A stretch of 64,000 bases of DNA from Bos javanicus (GCF_032452875.1 NC_083890.1:47998483-48062482), one strand, 5' to 3'. Shown: positions 24,383 to 34,589, counted from the stretch's first letter. The notes: generated from the sequence alone by a model not told the origin. Translations and numbers: made by a program.

Positions 24383-24612
24383 CTGTGCGTGCGCACTAAG
24401 TCACTTCAGTCATTCCCTGGACTGTGGCCTACGGACTGTAGTTCGCCAGGCTGCTCTGTCCATGGGATTCTCCAATCAAGACTACTGGAGTGGGTAGTCT
24501 TGCCCTGCCCTCCTCCAGGAGATCTTTTCAATCCAGGGATCAAACCGGCATCTCTTATGTCTCCTGCATGGGCAGGTGGGTTCTTTACCACTAGCGCCAC
24601 CTGGGAAGCCCA
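24383..24612 (-). mobile_element. Bov-tA SINE
   Basis: Antisense Bov-tA from 'gcgcactaagtcacttcag' to 'gcgccacctgggaagccc'. The DNA before it (23860-24382) is T-rich, with no gene or clear repeat. Confidence 0.9.
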
Positions 24613-24923
24613 CGAGGCTCTGGGTCCTACTTACGTCTTTTATCAGGCAGTTGCCCTGCCTAGGTCTAGCAGGCAGGAGCTGGCCTCCTTTTGTAGGCAT
24701 GGCTGGTTCCAATGGCAACTTAGTTTTCAGAGGCTTTGTGGTATCATCATCATCTGCATGGTTTCTCCGGTGCTGTTGGAGTGCCCTCATCCGTGTTAGC
24801 GCTGCCTGAAGGGCCAGTCTTCCCCATACAGACCCCTGGGTGTCTCTCTGCGGGGCGAGAGTCCTTTGGAGACAAGGAATCTCTCTTAGAGTCAACTTTT
24901 AGATACCCATATACTAATGATCC

Positions 24924-25198
24924 GGAGAAGGCAATGGCAACCCACTCCAGTACTCTTGCCTGGAAAATCCCATGGACAGAGGAGCCTGGTAGGCTGCAGT
25001 CCATGGGGGCGCCAAGAGTCGGGCTCGACTGGGCGACTTCACTTTCACTTTTCACTTTCCTGCATTGGAGAAGGAAATGGCAACCCACTCCAGTGTTCTT
25101 GCCTGGAGAATCCCAGGGACGGGGGAGCCTGGTGAACTGCTGTCTATGGGGGCTCACAGAGTCAGACACGACTTAAGCAACTTAGCAGCAGCAGCAGC
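24924..25198 (+). mobile_element. Bov-A2 SINE with target-site duplication
   Basis: It runs from 'ggagaaggcaatggcaaccc' through the monomer junction near 25065 to the (gca)n end 'gcagcagcagcagc'. Slightly diverged target copies 'atactaatgatc' and 'atactagtgatc' flank it. Confidence 0.94.
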
Positions 25199-25381
25199 AT
25201 ACTAGTGATCTGCAGTCAAATGTTGGTTCCAGGACGGTTCCCACCAACGATTGCATGAGTCATTTTTATTGTTGTCATTGTGATATGAAGTCGGTGATTT
25301 AATTGATTTTAACAAATTCCATATAGTCACAAACACAAATAAAGGTAGCTTAATTAAAACACAATTAAGGACAAAATAGGA

Positions 25382-25752
25382 AGGACTTCCCTGGTGGTCC
25401 AGCGGTTAAGAATCTACCTGCCAATACACGGGACACAGGTTGGATCCCTGATCCCAGAAGATTCCGCATGCCGTGGGGCAACTAAGCCTGTGATCCACAC
25501 CTACTGAGCCTGTGCGTCTAGAGCCTGTGTTCCTCAACAAGAGAGGCCACTGCAATGAGAAACCCAAGCGCCGTAACCAGAGAGTAGCCCCCACTCCCCG
25601 CAACTAGAGAAAGCCCACGTGCAGCAACAAAGACCCAGTCCAGTTCAGTTCAGTTGCTCAGTCGTGTCCGAATCTTTGCGACCCCACGGACTGCAGCACA
25701 CCAGGCCTCCATGTCCATCACCAACTCCTGGAGCAGCCAACAAATAAAGAAA
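25382..25752 (+). mobile_element. CHR-2 type SINE interrupted by a BovB scrap
   Basis: The head is 'gacttccctggtggtccagc' and the body runs to 'acaaagacccag' at about 25636. The SINE then resumes with 'cagccaacaaataaag' after the inserted BovB piece. Confidence 0.88.
25638..25733 (-). mobile_element. Short BovB 3' end fragment nested in a SINE
   Basis: Only about 96 bases: 'cagttcagttgctcagtcgt' to 'catcaccaactcctggag', the reverse complement of the extreme BovB 3' end. It separates the body of a CHR-2 SINE from that SINE's own tail. Confidence 0.85.
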
Positions 25753-26169
25753 GAAATATTTTCTTTAAAAAAAAAAAGGAAAATCAAAAATTACTAGATT
25801 GGAACCAAGTCATCAGGCAGGTATCTAAAATCATAACAGAAATTAAGCACTGTATTTAGCTCAGAGATGCCTCGGGGGCAAGACAAAAATGGAAATGGTG
25901 GGTTATATTGTTCTCAGAGTCGAGTAGAAAAATGCAATGGTATCTGGAGAAAATTTTCCTGCACTGAATCCTCGGAGGCCTTTTTAATGTAGTTCCTTCT
26001 AGAAATCACTCCTCTGCCTGTTGATGACTGTATGCTCATTTCTCCTTTGACGGAATAAGCCAAATCTGCTCCAGTAAGATTTGTACTTTATATTCCAAAA
26101 GCAAGCAGGCACTGCTGTTTGGGATTCCGTGTGGGGTTTTGTATGGCGTCTGAAACGCACCAGGGAGTT

Positions 26170-26449
26170 ACTGCTGCTGCTGCTGCTCAGTCACTTCAGT
26201 CGTGTCTGACTCTGTGCGACCCCATAGACGGCCTCCCTCCAGGCTCCCCCGTCCCTGGGATTCTCCAGGCAAGAACACTGGAGTGGGTTGCCATTTCCTT
26301 CTCCGATGCATGAAACTGAGAAGTGCAAGTGAAGTCGCCCAGTCGAGCCCGACTCTTGGCGCTCCCATGGACTGCAGCCGACCAGGCTCCTCCATCCATG
26401 GGATTTTCCAGGCAAGAGTGCTGGAGTGGGGTGCCATTGCCTTCTCCGC
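26170..26449 (-). mobile_element. Bov-A2 SINE
   Basis: Antisense two-monomer Bov-A2 beginning with (ctg)n 'ctgctgctgctgctcagtca' and ending 'gccattgccttctccg'. Confidence 0.93.
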
Positions 26450-27632
26450 TAGCAGTGTGCAAAGAAATCGTGTCTACGTTTGAGTACAATTTCTACAAGT
26501 ATTTTTCCACGACAAGAATGCAGGAAAGGGCAGAAATTTCAAACACACCTGAAGTACTTTTACCCAGTATGTTTCTTGTTAAAGAATCACTGAAGTGCAT
26601 GATTTCTATACACCCTGACCGCTCTGTGTTTACAAAGCCAACAGCCCACGCAGGCCCCTGGCTACCTATGCTCACGTGACGAGATTGGGGAACAAGAGGT
26701 CGATGAAAGATCTTGCCGAACAAAAAATTTTCACCAAATCTCATGCAGAGGCTAGTGAATTTACCCTGTAAGCAACTGAACTAGGGTGGTAGACAGAGCA
26801 AGTCACAAATCAATGAATTTTCAGTCGCCCTCCAGATACGCAGCCTGGTTAGTGCGGGCAACAATCACCACATCTCACTGTTACCTGGTCTGAAATCAAG
26901 ACTGTAAGCTTTTTTTCATCCCAGCCCTTAGCACAGTGCCGGGCACATAGTAAGGTGCTAAGTCAACATTTATTCAGTGATAGAATTTTATTGGTTAACA
27001 GCTTGGGTGGGAAAAGAGAATGCCTGAGACATTCTCCCATCACACGCTTTCTCTACCATGAGAAGATCTCAAAACATAAGAAATTATGTGCATTCATAAT
27101 AGTTAAACTAAACTGTAGCCAACGATAATAAATATTACACTATTCACTAAATATAAGCAAAATGTCAGAGCTTTAAGACAACATGATTCTCTTCCCACAC
27201 AGACATTAGCATGGGATCACCAAAGCTAATTTTAGCAATCACCTCTACTCCTTAAATGTGTATAAATCACACTCATAAAAATGAGACTTTCATACAGAAA
27301 TAAAACTAAAATTTGCCAATACACCTCAGAGTAAAAATGTTATTTAAGGATTAGTAAAACATTTATTTTCCTAGCATGTGAATAGGACACTTGTTCTCCT
27401 AATTTTCCTTCACGTCCCTCACCAGAACTGAAGCTTCTGACATCTGGAACAGATTCTTTCAGATGCACACATACACCTGTTTCAAATTCAGACGCCCCAG
27501 AATCAATGCAAAAAGAGACCTTCCAGACAACACCAGTGGGTCAGGCCTCCTGTCAACCATGCACTTGGCTAAGGAAAGAAAGCCGTCTCTCCCCGCCATG
27601 AGACGGGAGCGGAAGGGGAGATTTTGTAAATG
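26450..27632. other. Stretch without a gene
   Basis: No coding signal. It contains a MIR remnant (26880-26990, listed separately), and 27040-27420 is AT-rich. Otherwise unique-looking. Confidence 0.45.
26880..26990 (-). mobile_element. MIR SINE (old)
   Basis: 'agcacagtgccgggcacata' followed by 'gtaaggtgctaagtcaacat' is the reverse complement of the MIR core and 3' part. Confidence 0.65.
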
Positions 27633-27848
27633 CTGCTGTACTCTGCTTGATCCCTCAGTTGTGTCTGACTTTTTGCAACTCCATGGACTATAGCTCGCCA
27701 GGCCCCTCTGTCCATGGAATTCTCCAGCAAGAATACTGGAGTGGGTTGCCAGGTCCTCCTCCAGGGGATCTTCCCAACCCAGGGATCGAACCCAGGTCTC
27801 CCGCATTGCAGGCGGATTCTTTACCTTCTGAGCCACCAGGGAAGCCCA
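27633..27848 (-). mobile_element. Bov-tA SINE
   Basis: Antisense Bov-tA from 'ctgcttgatccctcagttgt' to 'gagccaccagggaagccc'. Confidence 0.93.
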
Positions 27849-28025
27849 TTCAATTAATGAAATGACCGCATTATCACTTACAGGCTCATGGAAGCATGGG
27901 GTTCACAGTAAGCCTTTTACTGTAATTACCTTAGTTCTAGGTCCTTTTCTCTTTTTATCAGAGAAACTCAAGACACATTCTTTTCAAGACTGCTGTGTTC
28001 TAGTTATGCAAGAATCAGTGCTAGA

Positions 28026-28207
28026 GGGCACTTTCCTCGTGGTCCAGTGGTTAAGACCTTGAGCTCCCAATACAGGGGGCCAGGGTTCAATCCCTGGTCA
28101 GGGAACTAAGATCCCATATATTGCAGCAAAGCATGCATGCTGCAACAAAGACCAAGAGCAGCCAAAATAATTAAATAAAATTATATACATATATATAAAT
28201 ATATAAA
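28026..28207 (+). mobile_element. Short CHR-type SINE with target-site duplication
   Basis: The head 'cgtggtccagtggttaagac' and 'gggttcaatccctggtcagg' lead to an A/T-rich tail. Target copies 'aatcagtgctaga' lie at about 28013 and 28208. The 3' half is one of the pieces copied in inverted form at 29907-30139. Confidence 0.9.
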
Positions 28208-28264
28208 AATCAGTGCTAGAAACCCACTGTACAACCTAATGCCTCTGGTTAACCATACCTCTGT

Positions 28265-28305
<41 letters not shown>

Positions 28306-28375
28306 GTGCTTAGTCGTGTCTGACTCTGCAACACCATAAACTGTCACCTTCCAGGCCCCTCTGTCCATGGGGATT
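28139..28375 (+). repeat. Left arm of a 0.24-kb inverted duplication (template copy)
   Basis: It covers the 3' part of the short CHR SINE, unique flank ('cccactgtacaacctaatgc'), the GT run and the first part of a Bov-tA. The reverse complement at 29907-30139 repeats the same order at roughly 95% identity outside the simple-sequence runs. Because it joins several unrelated pieces, the similarity cannot be due to independent SINE insertions. Confidence 0.93.
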
Positions 28376-28522
28376 ACCCAGACAAGAATACTGGAGTGGG
28401 TTACCATTGCCTACTCCAGGGAATCTTCCCGACCCAGGGATCAAACCCAGGTGCCCCAGGTCTCCTGCATTGGCAGGCAGATTCTTTGCCTCTGAGCCAT
28501 CCGGGATTTCCTTAACCATACC
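28249..28522 (-). mobile_element. Bov-tA SINE with GT run and target-site duplication
   Basis: Target copies 'ttaaccatacc' lie at 28249-28259 and 28512-28522. Between them is a 17-unit GT run (28271-28304), the expanded tail of the antisense SINE, then the Bov-tA body to 'ccatccgggatttcc'. This insertion predates the BovB next to it, because its right target copy was reused as the BovB target. Confidence 0.93.
28271..28304. repeat. (GT)17 microsatellite
   Basis: An uninterrupted GT run inside the Bov-tA insertion. A shorter, interrupted CA version sits in the inverted copy at about 29979-30001. It is likely length-polymorphic. Confidence 0.95.
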
Positions 28523-28524
28523 CT

Positions 28525-29895
28525 CAGTTCAGTTCGGTCGCTCATTCGTGTCCGACTCCTTGCAACCCCATGAATCGCAGCACGCCAGGCCTCCCTGTCC
28601 ATCACTAACTCCCAGAGTTCACTCAGACTCATGTCCATTGAGTCAGTGATGCCATCCAGCCTTCTCATCCTCTGTCATCCCCTTCTCCTCCTGCCCCCAA
28701 TCCCTCCCAGCATCAGAGTCTTTTCCAATGAGTCAATTCTTCGCATGAGGTGGCCAAAGTACTGGAGTTTCAGCTTCAGCATCATTCCTTCCAAAGAAAT
28801 CCCAGGGCTGATCTCCTTCAGAATGGACTGGTTGGATCTCCTTGCAGTCCAAGGAACTCTCAAGAGTCTTCTCCAACACCACAGTTCAAAAGCATCAATT
28901 CTTCAGTGCTCAGCCTTCTTCACAGTCCAACTCTCACATCCATACATGACCACAGGAAAAACCATAGCCTTGACTAGATGGACCTTTGTTGACAATGTAA
29001 TGTCTCTGCTTTTGAATATGCTATCTAGGTTGGTCATAACTTTCCTTCCAAGGAGTAAGTGTCTTTTAATTTCATGGCTGCAGTCACCATCTGCAGTGAT
29101 TTTGGAGCCCCCCAAAATAAAGTCTGACACTTTCCCCATCTATTTCCCATGAAGTGATGGGACCGGATGCCATGATCTTAGTTTTCTGAATGTTGAGCTT
29201 TAAGCCCACTTTTTCACTCTCCTCTTTCACTTTCCTCAAGAGGCTTTTGAGTTCCTCTTCACTTTCTGCCATAAGGGTGGTGTCATCTGCATATCTGACG
29301 TTATTGAGATTTCTCCCGGCAATCTTGATTCCAGCTTGTGTTTCTTCCAGTCCAGCATTTCTCATGATGTACTCTGCATAGAAGTTAAATAAGCAGGGTG
29401 ACAATATACAGCCTTGACGTACTCCTTTTCCTATTTGGAACCAGTCTGGTGTTCCATGTCCAGTTCTAACTGTTGCTTCCTGACCTGCATACAGATTTCT
29501 CAAGAGGCAGGTCAGGTGGTCTGGTATTCCCATCTCTTTCAGAATTGTCCACAGTTTATTGTGATCCACACAGTCAAAGGCTTTGGCATAGTCAATAAAG
29601 CAGAAATAGATGTTTTTCTGGAACTTTCTTGCTTTTTCGATGATCCAGCGGATGTTGGCAATTTGATCTCTGGTTCCTCTGCCTTTTCTAAAACCAGCTT
29701 GAACATCAGGAAGTTCACAGTTCACGTATTGCTGAAGCCTGGCTTGGAGAATTTTGAGCATTACTTTACTAGCATGTGAGATGAGTACAATTGTGCGATA
29801 GTTTGAGCATTCTTTGGCATTGCCTTTCTTTGGGATCGGAATGAAAACTGACCTTTTCCAATCCTGTGGCCACTGCTGAGTTTTCCAAATTTGCT
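28525..29895 (-). mobile_element. BovB LINE, 5'-truncated, 3' 1.37 kb
   Basis: The 3' end is at the left ('cagttcagttcggtcgctca') and the copy is cut off inside the reverse transcriptase at 29895. The target duplication 'aaccataccct' is at 28514-28524 and 30141-30151, so the whole insertion is 28525-30140 and includes an extra inverted flank copy at 29907-30139. The left target copy overlaps the right target copy of the Bov-tA beside it. Confidence 0.95.
28675..28863 (-). pseudogene. BovB C-terminal segment after the reverse transcriptase (decayed)
   Basis: The frame includes LKLQYFGHLMRRIDSLEKTL and GGRRRRG, the conserved basic C-terminal part of the BovB protein downstream of the RT domain. 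Frameshifts separate it from the RT frame at 29084-29899. Confidence 0.8.
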
Positions 29896-29899
29896 GCAA
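29084..29899 (-). pseudogene. BovB reverse transcriptase fragment
   Basis: An open frame of 271 codons encodes the palm and part of the fingers of the BovB (RTE-clade) reverse transcriptase. PIPKKGNAKECSNYR is at 21-35, the catalytic-region FIDYAKAFDCVDH at 101-113, RQGCILSP at 161-168 and the catalytic YADD at 203-206. There is no endonuclease domain, because the copy is 5' truncated. A frameshift after about residue 258 separates it from the C-terminal region. The first codons come from the junction, not from a real start. The RT part is unusually open for a dead copy, which suggests a fairly young insertion, but it cannot act alone. Confidence 0.9.
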
Positions 29900-29908
29900 A
29901 TTTGGAAA
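29882..29908. repeat. 27-bp perfect palindrome at the BovB 5' junction
   Basis: The arms tttccaaatttgc (29882-29894) and gcaaatttggaaa (29896-29908) surround one central base. The left arm is ordinary BovB sequence. The right arm is its reverse complement and leads straight into the inverted flank copy. Confidence 0.95.
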
Positions 29909-30139
29909 TCCCCATGGACAAGGGGCCTGGAAGGTGACAGTTTATAGTGTTACAGAGTCAGACACGACTAAGCACAACACACACACACATACAAACACAC
30001 AGAGGGTATGGTTAACCAGAGGCATTAGGTTGTACAGTGGGTTTCTCGCACTGATTTTTATATATTTATATATATATATATATGTATATAATTTTACTTT
30101 TATTTAATTACTTTGGCTGCTCTCGGTCTTTGTTGCAGC
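29907..30139 (-). repeat. Right arm of the inverted duplication (copied left flank, inside the BovB insertion)
   Basis: Reverse complement of 28139-28375. It lies between the BovB 5' end and the right target copy at 30141-30151, so it belongs to the insertion, not to the old flank. About 95% identical to the template outside simple repeats. Confidence 0.93.
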
Positions 30140-30229
30140 AAACCATACCCTATCATGCACTTAAAGTTTTACTGAGGATAGATCTCATGGTCTGTGTTCT
30201 TACCCAGAAAAGGAAAGGAAGAATGTATG

Positions 30230-30385
30230 GAAACTTTTGGAGGTGGTGGAAACGTCTTTGACCTCGACTGTGGTGAAGTTTCCATTGGTGTCTGCACGTG
30301 TCCAAACTCATCGAACTGCTTATACTGAATAGGTGCAGCTCTGTGTAGGCCAGCTATACTTCAAAAAAGCTGGTTTTTTCAAAAG
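30230..30385 (+). mobile_element. Old L1 (L1M type) 3' tail
   Basis: 'cgactgtggtgaagtttcc', then 'ccaaactcatcgaactgct' and 'gctatacttcaaaaaagctg', the old L1 3' UTR order. Confidence 0.6.
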
Positions 30386-31079
30386 TGATCTGAATGATAT
30401 GTTGAGACATATCAGACAGGATCGTGAGGAATTCAGACCATCAAAGGATAAAGGATAAACCACCCCAAAGGGTTTGAACCAAGGAAAACTGACTCTGATA
30501 CTGTATTTTAAGCTATTTAATAGGCTGCTTTGCAGAGCATAAAAATAGGAAGGCCCAGAGGGGAATATTGAGGTAAGCCAGGTAAGCTGCACCCAAATTT
30601 GTGACCTATGGAAACTGTGAGATAATAAATGTTTGTTGTTTTCAGCTGCTAAATGTTGAGGCGATCTGTAGCAACAGAAAACTAAAATGGAGAAGAATGT
30701 GAGGAACAGAAATCTTGATCAAAAGAAAGCTAGAGAACTATGGTTAGGATTGACAGTGTTAAGTAACCAACTTCCTGAGACACCTCAACTCAACGGGGTC
30801 AAAATGTAAACCATCTTACATTTGTCCAGCCTTATGCCTTCCACTGTTCTCTGTCCAGTCCCCATTGGCCCTTCCTTAACACAGCTGCGCAGATTTCGTC
30901 ACTTGCCACTCACTTTCAGTTGAGAAGCTCACACAGTTTAGCACTTCAGCGTCTTTACTAAAAAATGTCAAGCTAAGATTTTGAAGGAGCATCCCACACC
31001 CATTATTGGATCCACAGTCTGCATAACCAGTGGTCAAAACCTTACAATAATGTTTCACCAATCTTATGGTTACCGAAAG
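30386..31079. other. Stretch without a gene
   Basis: About 30590-30700 ('gaaactgtgagataataaat' then 'gcaacagaaaactaaaat') resembles the 3' end of an old MLT1-type LTR. The rest is not recognised. Confidence 0.4.
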
Positions 31080-31421
31080 GGGAAGAAGGGAGGGATAAAT
31101 ATTAGGAGGCTGGAATTAACATATACACGCTACTGTGCATAAAAATGGGCTTCCCCATTGGCTCAGCGGTAAAGACTGTTTGCAGTGCAGGAGACGTGGG
31201 TTCAATCCCTGGAACGAAGATCCCCTGGAGGAGGACATGGCTACCCACTCCAGTATTCTTGCCTGAAAAACTCCATGGTCAGAGGAGCCTGGCAAGCTAC
31301 AGTCCATGGGGTCAGAAGAGAGTCTGGCACAACTTAGGAACTAAACAACAATTTATAAAATAGATAACCAACAAAGATCTATAGCAAAGGGAATCAGTTA
31401 GATATACATCTGTAATGAATG
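31080..31421 (+). mobile_element. Ruminant L1 3' tail split by SINEs
   Basis: 'aggctggaattaacatatac' before the SINE and 'aaaatagataaccaacaaag' with 'tatagcaaagggaatcag' after it match the L1 tail seen at 9105-9650. A last piece, 'cattgtaaatcaactatat', lies at 31742-31762, after two more SINE units. Confidence 0.75.
31147..31350 (+). mobile_element. Bov-tA SINE inserted in an L1 tail
   Basis: It runs from 'gggcttccccattggctcag' to 'cacaacttaggaactaaac'. Confidence 0.92.
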
Positions 31422-31733
31422 AAGTGAACTGAAGTGAAAGTCGCTCAGTCATGTCTGACTCTTGGTGACCCCGTGGACTATACAGTCCATGGAATTCTCC
31501 AGGCCAGAATACTGGAGTGGGTAGCCTTTCCCTTCTCCAGGGGATCTTCCCAACCCAGGGATCAAACCCAGGTCTCCCACATTACAGGCGGATTCTTTAC
31601 CATCTGAGCCACCAGGGAAGCCCAAGAATACTGAGGTGGGTAGCGTATCCCTTCTCCAGGGGATCTTCCCGATCCAGGAATGGAACTGGGGTCTCCTGCA
31701 TTGCAGGCAGATTCTTTACCAACTGAGCTATGA
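31422..31733 (-). mobile_element. Bov-tA SINE with an internal partial duplication
   Basis: A full antisense Bov-tA (31422-31622, ending 'gccaccagggaagccc') is followed directly by a second copy of its tRNA-derived half (about 31624-31733). It restarts at 'aagaatactgaggtgggtag', which matches 31505 onward. Confidence 0.9.
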
Positions 31734-31789
31734 AATACAACATTGTAAATCAACTATATTTCTTTATAAAATTTAAAACTTTTTAAAGT

Positions 31790-33060
31790 TATAGCAAAAA
31801 AATGTGTTTCATAAAGGGTATCTCACAGAACATTATAACTGCTCAGCATATTCTTCAGAATTCTGCCGAAACAAAACCCAAAATCTACTGTTTTTATTTT
31901 CCCTAGAATCCATTTTAAGTATAACTAAGAACAGTGCTCAACCGTATAATAAAGTTGTGTGTTTCCTCCTTCTTGATCATCTGCCTTTTAAAACGTTCCC
32001 AATCAGAAAACAGGCAGATGTCGAGTATGACTGCCTCACTGCAGGAATGAACAGCTCGGTCTCCTCACTGATGGAAATGCACGTGCCAATTTACTATTGC
32101 TTTGATGCACATCTTGACTTGATGAGCATTGATTTCTATTCAGTATCTTGTTTAAAATGCCAGCTTCTTTGATATCTTGCTCCTCTTCCTTTAATATCGC
32201 TAATGTTTAAATGGATGTTCATAGGTTTGAAATGATTTCTTAGAGGAGTTAATTCATCCATAAGACAATGAATATTTCATGACTTGAGCCCAAGTTTGCA
32301 AAATATCTTGTGTGCCCCTCCTGGTGCTGTATCAATTTTATAATTTAGACGTGTTCAGAAAACCAGGGAGAGGCTGACCTACAGAGATTCTCAAGCACTG
32401 TAATTACTGTTTTTATTTCCAAAAATATTTTATTGGCTTCTAAAACTCGTGTGTGTGTGTGTGTGTGTGATTTTCAAGCTATTTATCTTCCTCAACACTC
32501 TCCCTTATCAGCACCTCAAAGGATGTGGTCTGGTTCTCTGCCGTCCTGTCTATCCTGGGCCTCCCTCTTCCACGGATAAGGATGTGAAGAAACAAACGAG
32601 AAAGCAAAGGTGATCCTAAGCAGCTCACGTCCTGCTGGTGGCGGTGATGGGGAGCATCTTTGAGCCACCTGATGCTGCTGCCCTCTGGCAATATCGAAGC
32701 TTCTATATACCCAGGACATGTGTTTGGGTATATATAGGGGTATATACGGGTATATTTATATGGTGGAGGTGGCGTTCAGATCTGCCCCTGCCTTCGCCAT
32801 CACTGAGAACCCCTTCAGAAAGGGGTACCATGTGTCTCTCTGGCCCTCAGTCATCTCACCACATTGGGCATCGCTTTGCTGGCCCAGGTACCTCCTGGAG
32901 GGCCTTCCTTCCTGCCCTTCATCTGACTTCAGTGCTCCTTGTTATTTATCCATGGAAGCCACTGAAGGTCTTTTCCATACCCTCTGAAGGCCAAAGAGAA
33001 CTACAGTGAGGCCCCCAACAGCCATCTTCTTTATCCAAACTATGTTAAATCACGGTTCTT
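31790..33060. other. Stretch without a gene
   Basis: Unique-looking DNA with a GT run at 32449-32469 and a TA-rich simple stretch of gggtatatata-like units at 32717-32762. The 122-codon frame at 31804-32172 and the 123-codon frame at 32638-33009 match nothing I know. Confidence 0.45.
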
Positions 33061-33072
33061 ACTCACCCTACT

Positions 33073-33293
33073 GGGCTTCCCCTGTGGCTCAGCAGGAAAG
33101 AATCTGCCTGCAGTGCGGGAGCCACAGGAGATGCAGGTTTGATCCCTGGGTCGGGAAGATCCCCTGGAGAAGGGCGTGGCAACCCACTCCAGTATTCTTG
33201 CCTGGGAAATCCCATGGACAGAGAAGCCTGGCGGGCTACAGTCCATGGGGTCTCAAAGAGTCAGACACAACTGAAGCGACTTAGCATGCATAC
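33073..33293 (+). mobile_element. Bov-tA SINE with target-site duplication
   Basis: The target 'actcaccct' is at 33061-33069 and 33294-33302. The body runs from 'gggcttcccctgtggctcag' to 'gcgacttagcatgca'. Confidence 0.94.
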
Positions 33294-33327
33294 ACTCACC
33301 CTTCTGGCAAAAGTTGGAAAGGTCTCT

Positions 33328-33618
33328 GGACTTCCCTGTTGTTACAATGAATCAGAATCCACCTGGTACTGCAGAGGACACCTGTTCAACCCCTGGTCCT
33401 GGAATATCCCACCTGCCAGAGAGCAACTATGCCCGTGCGCCACATCTACGGAAGCCCTCACGCCCTGGAGTTTGTGCTCCGTGACAAGAGAAGCCACCGC
33501 AGTGAGAAGCCCGCGCGCCACCGTGAAGAGCAAACCCTGCCTTCCACAACTAGAGAAAGCCTGCGTGCAACAGTTGAAGACCCAGTGCGACCAAAAATTT
33601 AAAAATAAATGAATAAAT
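33328..33618 (+). mobile_element. CHR-2 type SINE
   Basis: The head 'ggacttccctgttgttacaa' is followed by a CHR-2 body ('gagaagcccgcgcgccacc') and an A/T-rich tail ending 'aaataaatgaataaa'. Confidence 0.9.
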
Positions 33619-34341
33619 TTTTGTTCAAGTTAGAAAGCATCTCACTTTAGAAATGTCAGGCAGAGGCTCTGCTTCTATGGATACACGTGCTCCTAACCCT
33701 GGGGGATACCCAGCAAGCTCCCCCACAAATCCCTTCACCACGCTCCCCTCTGCTCCCAGGGAGACCCCAGAGGAAAATACAAGGTTTCCAGCTTCACAAG
33801 CATGAAGCAAAGGAGTGAGACTCCAGCCTTTCCTCCTGCGAGTCATTCATCTCTGCGAGTGACTCTCTGGATGCTCCCCGCGTGGGAAAGAGCCCTGCCT
33901 CCCTGGTGAGGAAGGGAAAAGCCTCCCCCCACCCAGGGGTCCCCTCTCTGCACTCCTGGGGGGTATGGGGGGAAGACAGGAGTCATGGCTGAGGCTGGTA
34001 AGGAGCTGTCTGCTGCCTCCGGAATAATCCTCGAAGGAGCGAATGCCTCTAAATTGCAGGCAGTCGTTGGAAAGGATTGCGTCTCTGTTCTCCGTTTTGG
34101 ACACATGGTGACTGAGCGAGGAAGACAGTAGAGGTCTCACTTTGTGTGACGGAACCCTCAGAGGCTGTCCCAGGAAAGCGGACAGCATATCCAAAGGCCA
34201 AGAAGAGGAAGACCACGACTCGTGATGAGGAAGGACAGCCGTATGTTTGATTTGCAAGGGCTCTAAGATCTGAGTCAAAAGCAGAGGCTAAAGGCACAAA
34301 AAGAGACCTAATTGTCTAGAGACCTGCCATGCCCTGTTGCG
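33619..34341. other. Stretch without a gene
   Basis: GC-moderate, unique-looking DNA. The minus-strand frames at 33847-34278 overlap each other in several frames and show no domain. No repeat recognised. Confidence 0.4.
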
Positions 34342-34555
34342 CTGTGCTGGGCTCAGTCACTCAGTCACGTCCAGCTCTTTGCAACCACATGTCCGCCAGG
34401 CTCCCCTGTCCATGGGATTCTCCAGGCAAGAATACTGGAGTGGGTTGCCATGCCCTCCTCTAGGGGATCTTCCAGACCCAGGAATCAAACCTGTGGCTCC
34501 TGCATCTCCTACACTGTAGGCAGATTCTTTGCTGCTGAGCCACCAGGGAAGCCCC
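34342..34555 (-). mobile_element. Bov-tA SINE
   Basis: Antisense Bov-tA from 'ctgtgctgggctcagtcac' to 'gagccaccagggaagcccc'. Confidence 0.92.
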
Positions 34556-34589
34556 AAGTATGTCCTACTGAGGAGTAACAATTATATAC

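Noticed and set aside
24924..25198. Regularly repeated short words as a CRISPR-like or tandem array
   Set aside because: The repeats are the two monomers of Bov-A2 SINEs found all over the window. There are no uniform spacers.
28525..30140. Twin priming (5' inversion) as explanation of the inverted arm
   Set aside because: In twin priming the inverted piece is LINE sequence. Here it is copied genomic flank including SINE parts.
32717..32762. TATA-rich repeat as a promoter
   Set aside because: It is a short simple-sequence stretch of gggtatata-like units with no gene beside it.
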